This document shows, in pieces, positions 6,517 through 13,354 of a DNA stretch of 17,438 bases. The stretch comes from Candidatus Woesearchaeota archaeon. GTDB taxonomy: Archaea; Nanobdellota; Nanobdellia; Woesearchaeales; GW2011-AR4. The DNA lies in assembly GCA_016185815.1 (NCBI GenBank), contig JACPMT010000010.1, positions 1 to 17,438 on the forward strand, read 5' to 3'. Position numbers and translations under genes: made by a program. Each line of letters starts with the position of its first letter. The stretch's first letter is position 1. Below the pieces are notes generated by a model that saw only the letters and a list, made by a program, of their open reading frames with translations, did no database searches and had not been told where the DNA came from.

Positions 6517-8892
6517 TTATTTTTTAAAAAATTTGCCGAATATGCCTGTCTTTTCTTTGGGCTTTTCCCTGGCGCCGCCTTTTTCTATCTGCCTGAACAG
6601 TCCAAGGTTCCTGATTGCCTCTTCCAGCTCCTCAAACTCGCTTTCACTTTTTTGCGCTTTGGGCTTTTCTTCTGCCTGTGTTTTGGCTGTTTGCCCTTTG
6701 GCTTCGAACAGCCTGACGAAAATGCTTGGCTTTTTTTCTTCCTGCTTTTTCAGCTCCTCTAATTTTCTCGCATCCTGATCAAACTCTTTTCTAAGCCTTT
6801 CCTGTTTTTCCCTTTCCTTTTGCAGCTCCATCTGCCTTTTTTCTTCAGGAGTCTTGTACAGCCCGATTTTGTGGAGGAACCCCATTAGTCTTTCTTTTCT
6901 TTCACTGGATAATTTTTCCCTTTCCAGCCTCTTTTTCTGCCGTTCATTTTCCCTTATCCTTGCTTCGATTTCCCTTTGCTTTGCCAGCTCTTCTTTCTTT
7001 CTTTTTCTTTCTTCATCAGCCTTTTGTTTTTCCAGCTCTTTTTTGCCTCTTTTTTCCCCTTCCCTTTCCAGTTCTTCTTGGCGCTTTTTTCCCGCGGCAA
7101 GCCTGGCTGCATGCCTGTGCAGTTCCAGCAGCTTGCGGTAAACCTCATGCTTTTCCCTGGCTGGCAGCGCTGCATAGATGTTTCTTGCCTCGATGTACAG
7201 CCTCTTTGCTTTAGGGATGTCATTGCCTTTAATGGCTTCTTCTAACTCGTGCAAAACACTGTAAATTCTGTCAGGAATGCGCCCGGTTTGAATTTCAATG
7301 CCCTTTTCCTTTGGCTCTTCCTGTCTTTCTTCCTCTGCTCTTTTTCCCAAATTCTCCGTTTTTCCTGCTAATTCTTCCTGCTTTATTCTTGCATTGAGCT
7401 CTTCCAGCTTTTTTTCTTTTACAAACCGGCTTATTTTGGTGTGCAGTGCCGATAGCTCATCGTAGATTTCCCGTTTTTCCTCGTCAAGCAGGTTGGCATA
7501 CATGCTCCTTGCTTTATCGTGAAGCTTGCTCAATTCCGAAATGTCTTTTCTGCCGAGCGCGCTCCTTAACTCGGCTAAAACATTGTAGAATTCCATGAGA
7601 TTGTAGCTTTGCCCTGCTTTTTTCTTGCGCTTTAACGATGCAGGCTGCCTGCTTTCTTCGTCAGGGCTTTGCAAAGCCTTTTCCATTTTCAACTCCTCTT
7701 TTTCAGCGCTTGCCGCCTCATCGCTTTTCAGCCATTTCGTGGTTTTATTGATTATTCTTTCAAAAACGCCTTCTGCCGGCTCTTCAACAATCTCCTCTGG
7801 CTCAGCCTTGATTTTTTCTGCGGATTTTCTTTTTACCGGCATCACAGCTGCTCCGGCAAATTTTTCATACAAATATGCCCCGACAAAAAAGTAGAAGTAC
7901 GCCGTCAGGGCGAACAGCAGCAGCATTGTTGTCAATGACAGGCCTAAGCACAGTACGCTGTTCCTGCAGAACTGCAGAAAGCCCTGCTCTTCCGGCCCTG
8001 TAACCTCAAACAGGTAGCTCGCAGTGCCAATTGAGCTGCCGAATCTTGCCTGGGCTGCAAAAACATAAGGCCCTGGCTTCAGGTTTTTCGGTATGGATAT
8101 TGTCTTGAAGAATGAAGCTTGTGTCTTTACAACAACAGTCTCGCTTTCTGTCTGGATTGTGTTGCCGTTGATGTCCTTGACAAAATATTCAATGTCCACA
8201 TTCTCGGACTCGATGCTTTTAAGGTTGAACAACCTGACTTCAATGGTTGTTTCAGAGCCCTGCTTTACCCTTCTTTCAAGCGCAACAGGGTTCAGGTTCA
8301 TGTCAAAAAGCACGTTCTTTGTCTCAATCTCGACAACTACCGGTATCTCCCTTGACACCTTTTCGGATTTGACAGTAAGCTTGCCGACATAAACTGCCGG
8401 CTGTTGCTCTATTCTCTGCTCCGGCATGAAGGATGAGAAATTTAAAGCAACAATTTTTGTATTGCCGGGGTTTAACGCAAAGGAAGCAGAGTCAATTTTC
8501 ACTATGTCTGACAGCTCAGACACTTCAATGTTTATTTTGGACAGGGAATTTCCTGTGTTCATAACCCTCAGCTGCTTTTCTATGAACTCGTTGCTTTTCA
8601 CCAGAACCTTGAGCAGAATCTGGTCTATGTCGAAGTCGTAGCCTTCAAAGCCTGCCTTTTTTACCAAGTAATTTCTGTTCTGCATGAAAAACAAAAGGCT
8701 GCCGAGAATAAGGATAAGTACCAAAGCAAGGATCAAAAAGAACAGCGGCTTTCTTATCCTGTGCTTTGCATGCCGCCTTGGATTTGTGCCGACATAAACC
8801 GTCTTGACCTTTCCGTCGCTGCTTCTTACATTTTCATAGTAATAGGGCCCGAGCCTTTTTCCATGCCTGTTGATGTACCTCTCAAACACCAA
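6517..8892 (-). CDS. Large membrane protein: two TM segments, Ig-like ectodomain, coiled-coil cytoplasmic tail
   Basis: A 791-residue protein. Residues 1-48 are basic and include a GKRLGPYYYE motif; TM1 is at about 50-70; 71-300 is beta-rich, with two probable Ig-like or NEAT-like folds (repeated themes such as VVVEIETKNVLFDMNL); TM2 is at about 315-342; the rest is a strongly charged K/E/R helical tail. Within the tail a helical unit occurs twice (about 431-490 and 541-598), each with a pattern of alanine-rich helix, KARxxYAxL or EARNIYAAL, EK.E.Y..L..LH. The same unit ends the 440-residue protein at 9436-10758. The starts are TTG (8892) or GTG (8889), preceded by a ggtga Shine-Dalgarno-like sequence. 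The function is unknown; a scaffold linking the cell surface to the cytoplasm is one reading. Confidence 0.75.
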   Translation of the reverse strand: MVFERYINRHGKRLGPYYYENVRSSDGKVKTVYVGTNPRRHAKHRIRKPLFFLILALVLILILGSLLFFMQNRNYLVKKAGFEGYDFDIDQILLKVLVKSNEFIEKQLRVMNTGNSLSKINIEVSELSDIVKIDSASFALNPGNTKIVALNFSSFMPEQRIEQQPAVYVGKLTVKSEKVSREIPVVVEIETKNVLFDMNLNPVALERRVKQGSETTIEVRLFNLKSIESENVDIEYFVKDINGNTIQTESETVVVKTQASFFKTISIPKNLKPGPYVFAAQARFGSSIGTASYLFEVTGPEEQGFLQFCRNSVLCLGLSLTTMLLLFALTAYFYFFVGAYLYEKFAGAAVMPVKRKSAEKIKAEPEEIVEEPAEGVFERIINKTTKWLKSDEAASAEKEELKMEKALQSPDEESRQPASLKRKKKAGQSYNLMEFYNVLAELRSALGRKDISELSKLHDKARSMYANLLDEEKREIYDELSALHTKISRFVKEKKLEELNARIKQEELAGKTENLGKRAEEERQEEPKEKGIEIQTGRIPDRIYSVLHELEEAIKGNDIPKAKRLYIEARNIYAALPAREKHEVYRKLLELHRHAARLAAGKKRQEELEREGEKRGKKELEKQKADEERKRKKEELAKQREIEARIRENERQKKRLEREKLSSERKERLMGFLHKIGLYKTPEEKRQMELQKEREKQERLRKEFDQDARKLEELKKQEEKKPSIFVRLFEAKGQTAKTQAEEKPKAQKSESEFEELEEAIRNLGLFRQIEKGGAREKPKEKTGIFGKFFKK

Positions 8893-8982
8893 GAGGAATC
8901 ACCCTGCACGAGCTTAAGAAATCAGAATGCATAACTCTAGTTAATATGCCAAAATCCATCAAAAAATCCACCCCTTTTTTCA

Positions 8983-9003
8983 TCGAAAATTAAAAATTTT
9001 CGA
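8983..9003. repeat. Perfect 9-3-9 hairpin
   Basis: tcgaaaatt-aaa-aattttcga: nine paired bases and a three-base loop, 21 bp in all. It lies 6 bp from a second hairpin of the same geometry. Confidence 0.8.
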
Positions 9004-9009
9004 GTGTGC

Positions 9010-9030
9010 TCGGAAATCTATGATTTCCGA
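9010..9030. repeat. Perfect 9-3-9 hairpin
   Basis: tcggaaatc-tat-gatttccga, again a 9-bp stem with a 3-base loop. No T-run follows on either side, so it is not a simple terminator. Confidence 0.8.
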
Positions 9031-9180
9031 CATGTAGTGTAACAGTAGTGTAAGAGCTTAAATTTGCAGGTTTAAATAGATTTCGGTTGGTTTTCCATTT
9101 GATTTGCCAAGTTGCCGCAAAAGGCTTGTATGAATAATTTTAACAATACTAAAACGACCTCTTAATGTATAGGTATTTGA

Positions 9181-9224
9181 GGTGACCCGTTTGTATTAGC
9201 TTAATTAGAAGTACAAGGGGCACC
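9181..9224. ncRNA. Possible structured element, long imperfect hairpin
   Basis: Left arm ggtgaccc plus ttgta pairs with tacaa plus ggggcacc (9212-9224) with one A/G mismatch and a small bulge, giving about 12 pairs around a 16-nt loop. It sits between the two hairpin pairs in a gene-free region. Whether it is transcribed is unknown. Confidence 0.3.
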
Positions 9225-9267
9225 CATTATTGTCAGGAGAGAAAAAGGGTCTCGTATTTGTCAAAAA

Positions 9268-9288
9268 CCACCAGTCAAAGACTGGTGG
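9268..9288. repeat. Perfect 9-3-9 hairpin, CCAC-type
   Basis: ccaccagtc-aaa-gactggtgg. Its twin at 9370-9390 differs at paired positions only, keeping the stem. The 11-nt arm tcaaaaaccac (9261-9271) also has a perfect complement, gtggtttttga, at 9315-9325. Confidence 0.85.
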
Positions 9289-9331
9289 CATGCTGCTTAC
9301 GCAAATGTTATTCAGTGGTTTTTGAGCACAG

Positions 9332-9398
9332 TCGGAATTCCAGCAATGTATTTGGTTTAGTTTACTAAACCACTATTCAAAGAATAGTGGAATTCCGA
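9332..9398. repeat. Nested inverted repeats including CCAC-type hairpin
   Basis: An outer perfect 11-nt inverted repeat (tcggaattcca at 9332-9342, tggaattccga at 9388-9398) encloses ggtttag-ttta-ctaaacc (9354-9371) and the 9-3-9 hairpin ccactattc-aaa-gaatagtgg (9370-9390). Confidence 0.85.
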
Positions 9399-9435
9399 TG
9401 TTTAAAAATAATTTCAAACTGATTATATCTATTTT

Positions 9436-10758
9436 TTACTTTAACTTATCATACAGCCACATTAAGCTGCTGTAGACTTCCTTCTTCTCCTGCGCTTTCA
9501 GGCCATTGTAAAGATTTCTTGCCTCAGCATAGAATTGCTTTGCCTTGTAAATGTCATTTCTGCCAAGGGCATCTTTTGCATTGTTTATGGCTCTTCTGCA
9601 TCTTTCAAGCCTTCTCCCAGATCTTCTTTTTATAACAAAGAGGTATATCAACAAAGACGTCAATGCACCAAGAATCACTAAAATCAGAATTAATCTTGAT
9701 TTTTGTTTCACAAATTCTTCAGCCAAAACTTCTTTTTTCAAAACTACATTAAACAAGTCGCTTGAAACAGCAAAGGTATTTGCATATCTTACTTCAACAA
9801 CTAAAAGGTATTCTCCTGGCAGCGCCTCTTTTGGAATATTGAATGACTTGGCGTAAGACAATTGCTTTTCAACGGCAAATGTCTCTGAAGACTCATGGAT
9901 AAATCTTCCCTGCTTGTCCTTGATTATGTAAGTTGGGGTGACATCAACCTTTTTTGGAGGCCCTACATTAAGCAGTGTTATCTGGGCTCTTAGCTCTTTT
10001 CCAGGCTCGACTTCCTTGTATGCTTTTGGTATGTCAACCTTCACATCAAACAAGACCTGCTCTGACTCAACGTCAATAACAACAGTAACTGATTTTTTTA
10101 TCCCGTCTGCTGCTATCTCTATCTCGCCAAGGTAAGAGCCGAGCCTTCTTCCGACTATGCTTGCCTCAACAGTCTTTTCCTGGGCCGGGCCAAGGCTGAA
10201 GCTTGTATCGGATAAAAAAACAAATTCATCAACTGTCAGTACATTTAAGTTAAATTGCAATGCTGCACTTCCAGTGTTTGTTATAGTTATGGTTCGGATT
10301 TTTGCAGCTCCCAGCACAAGCTGCTCTGTTATAGAGGCTGGGCTGACGCTGAAGTCCTTTTCTTCTACTGCTGCTATTCCCCCTCCTCCGCCTCCAGCTG
10401 CAGCTGCGGCAGCAGCCCCACCACTTGGGGCAGGCGCTGTGGGGCAGGATGAGCTCTGGCATAAGCTGCTGCAGCAAAAGCCCCCTTCGCATTGGCTGTC
10501 TGATGCACAAGGCTGGCCGTCAGCCAGAAGCCATGTGTAAAAAAAGCCCAGCCTGTTGATGTATGATGATGAATTGATTATCCTGTTTATTATGCCTGTT
10601 GCCACTCCAATTTTATAGGACGCGCTTGATAAGTTCTCCCCTCCTGTTGAGACAATGACATTCTGCTTGTAGCTTGCGCTGTTTATCTGCGCAGCAAAAA
10701 CGCTAAAGGACTGAAATAGAAGTGTAAGCAATAGAATCAAAAATACCGCCTTTTTCAT
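9436..10758 (-). CDS. Secreted/anchored protein: signal peptide, Cys-rich knot, Ig-like domains, TM and helical tail
   Basis: A 440-residue protein. Residues 1-22 are a clear signal peptide (MKKAVFLILLLTLLFQSFSV then FA). A Cys-rich segment (84-105, GQPCxxxxxC then GGFCCxxxC) should form disulfides outside the cell. A low-complexity Pro/Ala/Gly linker (108-128) leads to two beta-rich Ig-like domains (about 133-230 and 231-340). A TM helix lies at about 355-376, followed by basic residues and a helical module (386-440) ending in YSSLMWLYDKLK. That module matches the repeated unit in the tail of the 791-residue neighbour, and the Ig segments also share the theme VDVESEQVLFDVKVD with it. The pair probably arose by duplication or domain sharing and may act together at the envelope. 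The exact function is unknown. Confidence 0.8.
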   Translation of the reverse strand: MKKAVFLILLLTLLFQSFSVFAAQINSASYKQNVIVSTGGENLSSASYKIGVATGIINRIINSSSYINRLGFFYTWLLADGQPCASDSQCEGGFCCSSLCQSSSCPTAPAPSGGAAAAAAAGGGGGGIAAVEEKDFSVSPASITEQLVLGAAKIRTITITNTGSAALQFNLNVLTVDEFVFLSDTSFSLGPAQEKTVEASIVGRRLGSYLGEIEIAADGIKKSVTVVIDVESEQVLFDVKVDIPKAYKEVEPGKELRAQITLLNVGPPKKVDVTPTYIIKDKQGRFIHESSETFAVEKQLSYAKSFNIPKEALPGEYLLVVEVRYANTFAVSSDLFNVVLKKEVLAEEFVKQKSRLILILVILGALTSLLIYLFVIKRRSGRRLERCRRAINNAKDALGRNDIYKAKQFYAEARNLYNGLKAQEKKEVYSSLMWLYDKLK

Positions 10759-10792
10759 TAAATTGAATATTCTAACACTTCTTTTTCTTTTT

Positions 10793-10817
10793 TTCGTTTT
10801 TATGCAATAAAAACGAA
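10793..10817. repeat. Perfect 11-3-11 hairpin with nearby direct copy of one arm
   Basis: ttcgtttttat-gca-ataaaaacgaa. A partial copy of the left arm, ttcgtttttgtatg, recurs at 10845-10858. It lies in the divergent intergenic region and could be an operator or a terminator-like element. Confidence 0.7.
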
Positions 10818-10877
10818 GCTACGAATGCAGCAAAATGAGTATGTTTCGTTTTTGTATGGTCTGAATAAAATAGCAAA

Positions 10878-10887
10878 TTTTAAATAT
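10878..10887 (+). promoter_or_regulatory. TATA box for the 10910 gene
   Basis: tttaaatata centred about 27 nt before the ATG at 10910, preceded by an A-rich BRE-like stretch; a typical leaderless archaeal promoter. Confidence 0.6.
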
Positions 10888-10909
10888 AAGTTAAAGTCTA
10901 ATTGCTGGA

Positions 10910-11557
10910 ATGGCAAGGGGTGATACTTCATATAGTTCTCATGACACGCATCTGTTTGAAAAGCCTGCTTTCCAGTACTTTATAGTATTGTCAATAATCG
11001 CAACACTTGTTGTAAGCATTTTTGCATTGGTTAACACGTACCAATTAAAAAAAGTCATTGTTCCACGAACAGTAAATGTAAATGACTTCTTAAAAAAATT
11101 GACATCCCATGATGAGATGAAAGGCTATGTCGGAGTTTCCCCATTGAACATCATCCAGATAAACAACAACAATTTTGCAAACCTTCAGGCGCAGATAAGC
11201 GGGCTTGACCAGTCATATGTCGGGAATTTTATCGTTCAATACACAGACAGGATAGCCATCTATGATTATGACAACAACAAGGTTAGGGGCACTGTTGGAC
11301 TGCAGCAGCCACAGCAAGCCCAGCTGCCAGCTGACTTTTTTACAAAATTGAACAGCCATGCTGAGCTCAAAGGATTGCAAAGCCAGCAGCCAATAGGAGG
11401 CCAGCTTGACTCAGCTTCGCTGGACACCCTAAAGCAGCAGTTCCCTGAGGTCTATGCGAATGCAAAAACTGGGGATTACCTGCTGAGGTACCAGACAAAG
11501 CTGATAATTTATGACTACAGCGCTGACAAGATTGTGAATTCTGTCAATCTGGGATGA
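10910..11557 (+). CDS. Single-pass membrane protein with internal duplication
   Basis: A 215-residue protein with an N-terminal cytoplasmic tip, one TM helix at about 22-43 (FIVLSIIATLVVSIFALV) and an ectodomain made of two related halves. Half one (59-129) runs DFLKKLTSHDEMKGYVG ... GNFIVQYTDRIAIYDYDNNK; half two (142-213) runs DFFTKLNSHAELKGLQ ... GDYLLRYQTKLIIYDYSADK. The shared frame DF-x-KL-x-SH-x-E-x-KG and IxIYDY-x(3)-K shows a tandem duplication. A Gln-rich linker joins the halves. I know no named family; it resembles small anchored proteins common in DPANN genomes. Its stop lies 10 nt from the stop of the first surface-gene 3'-end fragment, convergent with it. Confidence 0.75.
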   Translation: MARGDTSYSSHDTHLFEKPAFQYFIVLSIIATLVVSIFALVNTYQLKKVIVPRTVNVNDFLKKLTSHDEMKGYVGVSPLNIIQINNNNFANLQAQISGLDQSYVGNFIVQYTDRIAIYDYDNNKVRGTVGLQQPQQAQLPADFFTKLNSHAELKGLQSQQPIGGQLDSASLDTLKQQFPEVYANAKTGDYLLRYQTKLIIYDYSADKIVNSVNLG

Positions 11558-11567
11558 TTTGGAATTC

Positions 11568-11615
11568 TTACCCGAGCCTTAAAATTACGCTGCCGTTGAC
11601 TTTTGTCATGTAATC
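11568..11615 (-). pseudogene. 3'-end fragment A of the surface protein gene
   Basis: On the minus strand this encodes DYMTKVNGSVILRLG then a stop, the same C-terminus as the large surface protein that ends at 14342. At DNA level it differs from fragment C at only two positions over 48 nt. Upstream the frame stays open for a short way but reads unrelated residues, and no start codon is available. It is the outermost copy of the series. Confidence 0.85.
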
Positions 11616-11655
11616 TATTGCAGTGAAGATTGCCCAATTGCTGGGATTTTCTGAT

Positions 11656-11874
11656 TTATGCCAATATCTCTGTTTTGACGGGCAATTTTTTTAAGTCTTT
11701 CAAATCACTTGACGATAAATAATTAAGAACTTCAAAACCTATAACCTTGCCTTTTTTATCTTTAACTATAACTATTTCTTCTGCTACTGCTTCTTTTGCC
11801 TGGTCATCAAACCACACATTTAATGTGTTCCCAACCTTATCAAAAAAAATTTTAATTGGCTTCATATTCTTCAT
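11656..11874 (-). CDS. DUF2283-like small protein (second copy)
   Basis: About 72 residues if started at the ATG at 11874, which overlaps the stop of the upstream DUF2283 gene as ATGA, a sign of translational coupling. An in-frame upstream start at 11901 is unlikely since it lies inside that gene. The sequence MKPIKIFFDKVGNTLNVWFD with the later KGKVIGFEVLNYL resembles the DUF2283 beta fold (YDKEADVLYI ... GxIVGIEIL), a family often found as the antitoxin partner of small RelE-like toxins. The C-terminus ends 41 nt from fragment A. Two DUF2283-like genes in a row behind one toxin-like gene is unusual. Confidence 0.65.
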   Translation of the reverse strand: MKNMKPIKIFFDKVGNTLNVWFDDQAKEAVAEEIVIVKDKKGKVIGFEVLNYLSSSDLKDLKKLPVKTEILA

Positions 11875-12077
11875 GCAATCTCTAAAGCCTGTTCCAGCCA
11901 ATTTGCCAAGTATTTCTTTGCCTTTAATATTTCGATTTCTACTGGAGTCTTATTCTTATCAAAATGCACTATAATGCCTTCGCCAATATCCTCCCCATAT
12001 TCAGGTTTGTTATTGCTCAATTTTATTAATAACACATCAGCATCTTTATCATAGGTTGCTTTCATTTTTTCCTCCAA
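11871..12077 (-). CDS. DUF2283 family protein (probable antitoxin)
   Basis: 68 residues with the full DUF2283 signature: MKATYDKDADVLLIKLSN, then GEGIIVHFDKNKTPVEIEIL, then a short C-terminal helix KYLANWLEQALEIA. DUF2283 proteins commonly sit beside DUF4258 or similar toxin-like proteins, which is the case here: the start overlaps the end of the DUF4258-like gene by 16 nt. The ATG at 12077 or that at residue 5 (12065) could be used. Its probable role is to bind and neutralise the upstream toxin-like product. Confidence 0.75.
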   Translation of the reverse strand: MEEKMKATYDKDADVLLIKLSNNKPEYGEDIGEGIIVHFDKNKTPVEIEILKAKKYLANWLEQALEIA

Positions 12078-12304
12078 TATCGTTCTTTTTTAGCAAGATA
12101 GACTGTAACGACTTTAATGCTTTTTTCAACCTTCAAATAAACTACCCTTAGGACATGCTCATTAAGCAATTTGTGTGCTATTAGCCTGCCTTCATAACTT
12201 TTAACCACTTCGTCAGGGCTTCTTATTGCGTCCTTCACCAGTTCTTCAGTTAAATTGTAAGTCTTTATTCTTTCTTTTGCGTAATTAGGAATTATTATTT
12301 CCAC
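12062..12304 (-). CDS. DUF4258-like probable toxin
   Basis: 80 residues with the pattern of the DUF4258 family, small proteins near the RelE/BrnT type: YAKERIKTYNLTEELVKDAI (helices), a PDEVVKSYEGRLIAHKLL strand segment, LRVVYLKVEKSIKVVTVYLA and a final KKERYWRKK. These are seen as likely RNA-targeting toxins of TA pairs, though activity is rarely tested. The start is GTG (12304). It is followed by two DUF2283-like genes with overlaps, making one operon. An 8-bp tandem repeat rich in ttaaatag lies 16-47 nt upstream and may supply the TATA box. Confidence 0.65.
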   Translation of the reverse strand: MEIIIPNYAKERIKTYNLTEELVKDAIRSPDEVVKSYEGRLIAHKLLNEHVLRVVYLKVEKSIKVVTVYLAKKERYWRKK

Positions 12305-12319
12305 TTTATAAATTAATAT

Positions 12320-12351
12320 CTATTTAACTATTTAACTATTTAACTATTTAA
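12320..12351. repeat. Four tandem copies of an 8-bp unit
   Basis: The unit ctatttaa occurs four times without a break. On the minus strand it reads ttaaatag, which is TATA-like, and it ends about 16 nt before the GTG start at 12304. It separates fragment B from the DUF4258/DUF2283 operon. Confidence 0.9.
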
Positions 12352-12355
12352 AACT

Positions 12356-12553
12356 TTACCCAAGCCTTAAAATAACGCTTCCGTTGACTTTTGTCATGCA
12401 GTCCAGCTGCACAATTGATGGGCTTGGTTGGGTTGTTTCTTCCGGCAAATTTTCCTCAATGCTGTCTTTAATTGGCTCTTTTTTCTTAAACTTAATGGTT
12501 CTCCTTATCTTATCCTTATCTATTTTTGTCTTTTCTTCTATCTGCTTTATTAT
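12356..12553 (-). pseudogene. 3'-end fragment B of a surface protein gene
   Basis: The minus strand holds a 65-codon open stretch with no start, ending QLDCMTKVNGSVILRLG and stop. The terminal 54 nt match fragment C at 51 positions. Upstream of this core the peptide is Lys/Glu-rich (DKDKIRRTIKFKKKEPIKD, then LPEETTQPSPS), unlike the full gene, so it came from a different family member or has diverged. It closes with a stop at 12554-12556. Confidence 0.8.
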
Positions 12554-12659
12554 TTAATCTGTTGTTTGTAATATAAATTTATTGTTGGATATTTCAATAA
12601 TCTATTCTTCATCATCATCTTGCTTTTCTGTTTGGCCAGCACCAATGTTACCCTAAATG

Positions 12660-12983
12660 TTATTTTAGAGGTATAAAAATAACTGCATTTTCTAAGTTTT
12701 CAAATATAATCAGGATTCTTTGAATTTCTTTTATCAGTTCACTTATATTAAGAGGCTTTGTTAAAAAAATAATCCCTGCGTTTTCAATATTTTTAGCATG
12801 CAACCTTAAAAAATCCGAATCTTGAGTAATTATTGCTCTTTTATTTTTATTGCCATAGTTTAAAATTTCTTCATCCACATAGCTTTCCATATTGGCATCT
12901 TGAATAGAGATTATATCTATACCCAGCCTCTTTAACGCTTTTACAGCATGTAAATCTATATGCTCATCAGCCAAGAATTTCAT
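12660..12983 (-). CDS. DUF5615 PIN-like protein (probable toxin nuclease)
   Basis: 107 residues with the DUF5615/Mut7-C-type PIN-like pattern: MKFLADEHIDLHAVKALKRL at the N-terminus (Asp6 and Glu7), AIITQDSDFLRL in the middle (Asp-x-Asp), and the GIIFLTKP strand. These acidic residues match the metal site of PIN-like ribonucleases. Its start overlaps the end of the DUF433 gene by 17 nt, the standard antitoxin-first arrangement of DUF433/DUF5615 modules. The target RNA is unknown. The stop lies 106 nt from fragment B; that gap contains nothing I can assign. Confidence 0.85.
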   Translation of the reverse strand: MKFLADEHIDLHAVKALKRLGIDIISIQDANMESYVDEEILNYGNKNKRAIITQDSDFLRLHAKNIENAGIIFLTKPLNISELIKEIQRILIIFENLENAVIFIPLK

Positions 12984-13251
12984 GTTTAAACTCTTTTCTG
13001 AATTTCTCTACAAATTCTTTATCTTTTCTTATTTCTTCCTGGACTTCCCCTGAGTGCTCATAATAGTAAGAAAGAGCATCGTATACTGCTGCTAAGGGAA
13101 GATTGAAAGCTTCAGATATATCTTCTGGTGAGTAACTTAGTACAACATATTTTTCTACAATATCCCTAACCCTTATTCTTGTACCTGCTATTCTTGCACT
13201 CCCGGACATAATTTCATCTTTTATGATTTTTGATTGTATTGTCTTAGTCAT
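12967..13251 (-). CDS. DUF433 family protein (probable antitoxin, DNA-binding)
   Basis: 94 residues with the DUF433 hallmark: SGSARIAGTRIRVRDIVEKY, then the helix-turn-helix YSPEDISEAFNLPLAAVYDA, then an extended charged C-terminal tail likely to wrap the toxin. DUF433 proteins are VapB-like antitoxins paired with DUF5615 proteins, as here. It is probably autoregulated through its helix-turn-helix. A TATA element at 13282-13288 precedes the ATG at 13251 by about 33 nt. Confidence 0.85.
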   Translation of the reverse strand: MTKTIQSKIIKDEIMSGSARIAGTRIRVRDIVEKYVVLSYSPEDISEAFNLPLAAVYDALSYYYEHSGEVQEEIRKDKEFVEKFRKEFKHEILG

Positions 13252-13281
13252 TTTGCAATATTAATTTGTTATGCATGCTCA

Positions 13282-13288
13282 TATATAA
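13282..13288 (-). promoter_or_regulatory. TATA box of the DUF433/DUF5615 operon
   Basis: Forward tatataa; on the minus strand ttatata, 31-37 nt upstream of the ATG at 13251. Confidence 0.4.
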
Positions 13289-13354
13289 ACCTTTACCCAC
13301 AACCTTTTTACTTCATAAAAAGCTTGACCAAAAACATTAAGGTTTCGCTTTGCT

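Larger units (their letters stand above)
8893..9435. other. 543-bp gene-free region with many hairpins
   Basis: No credible coding frame is present between the two membrane protein genes. The region holds two adjacent 21-bp hairpins at its left, a longer imperfect hairpin in the middle and two CCAC-type 21-bp hairpins with further inverted repeats at its right. This layout recalls the hairpin ends of IS200/IS605-type elements and their non-coding derivatives, but no transposase remnant is visible, so the origin is open. It also must hold the promoter of the 791-residue protein gene. Confidence 0.5.

Noticed and set aside
6854..7245. Several overlapping frames in both directions across the Lys/Glu-rich tail of the 791-residue protein
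   Set aside because: They arise from low-complexity coiled-coil coding sequence; none has a promoter, start context or family motif.
9010..9030. Hairpin as a transcription terminator
   Set aside because: No T-run follows on either strand, and archaeal termination does not rely on hairpins; the neighbouring hairpins of equal geometry point to another role.
8893..9435. CRISPR array, because of several similar palindromes
   Set aside because: The palindromes are not evenly spaced, the two types differ in sequence, and there are no unique spacers of constant length or cas genes.
12603..12650. A short minus-strand stretch reading NIGAGQTEKQDDDEE then stop, like the acidic end of a protein
   Set aside because: Only 16 codons follow an upstream stop, there is no start, and no parent gene can be named. 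It may be a relic but cannot be supported.
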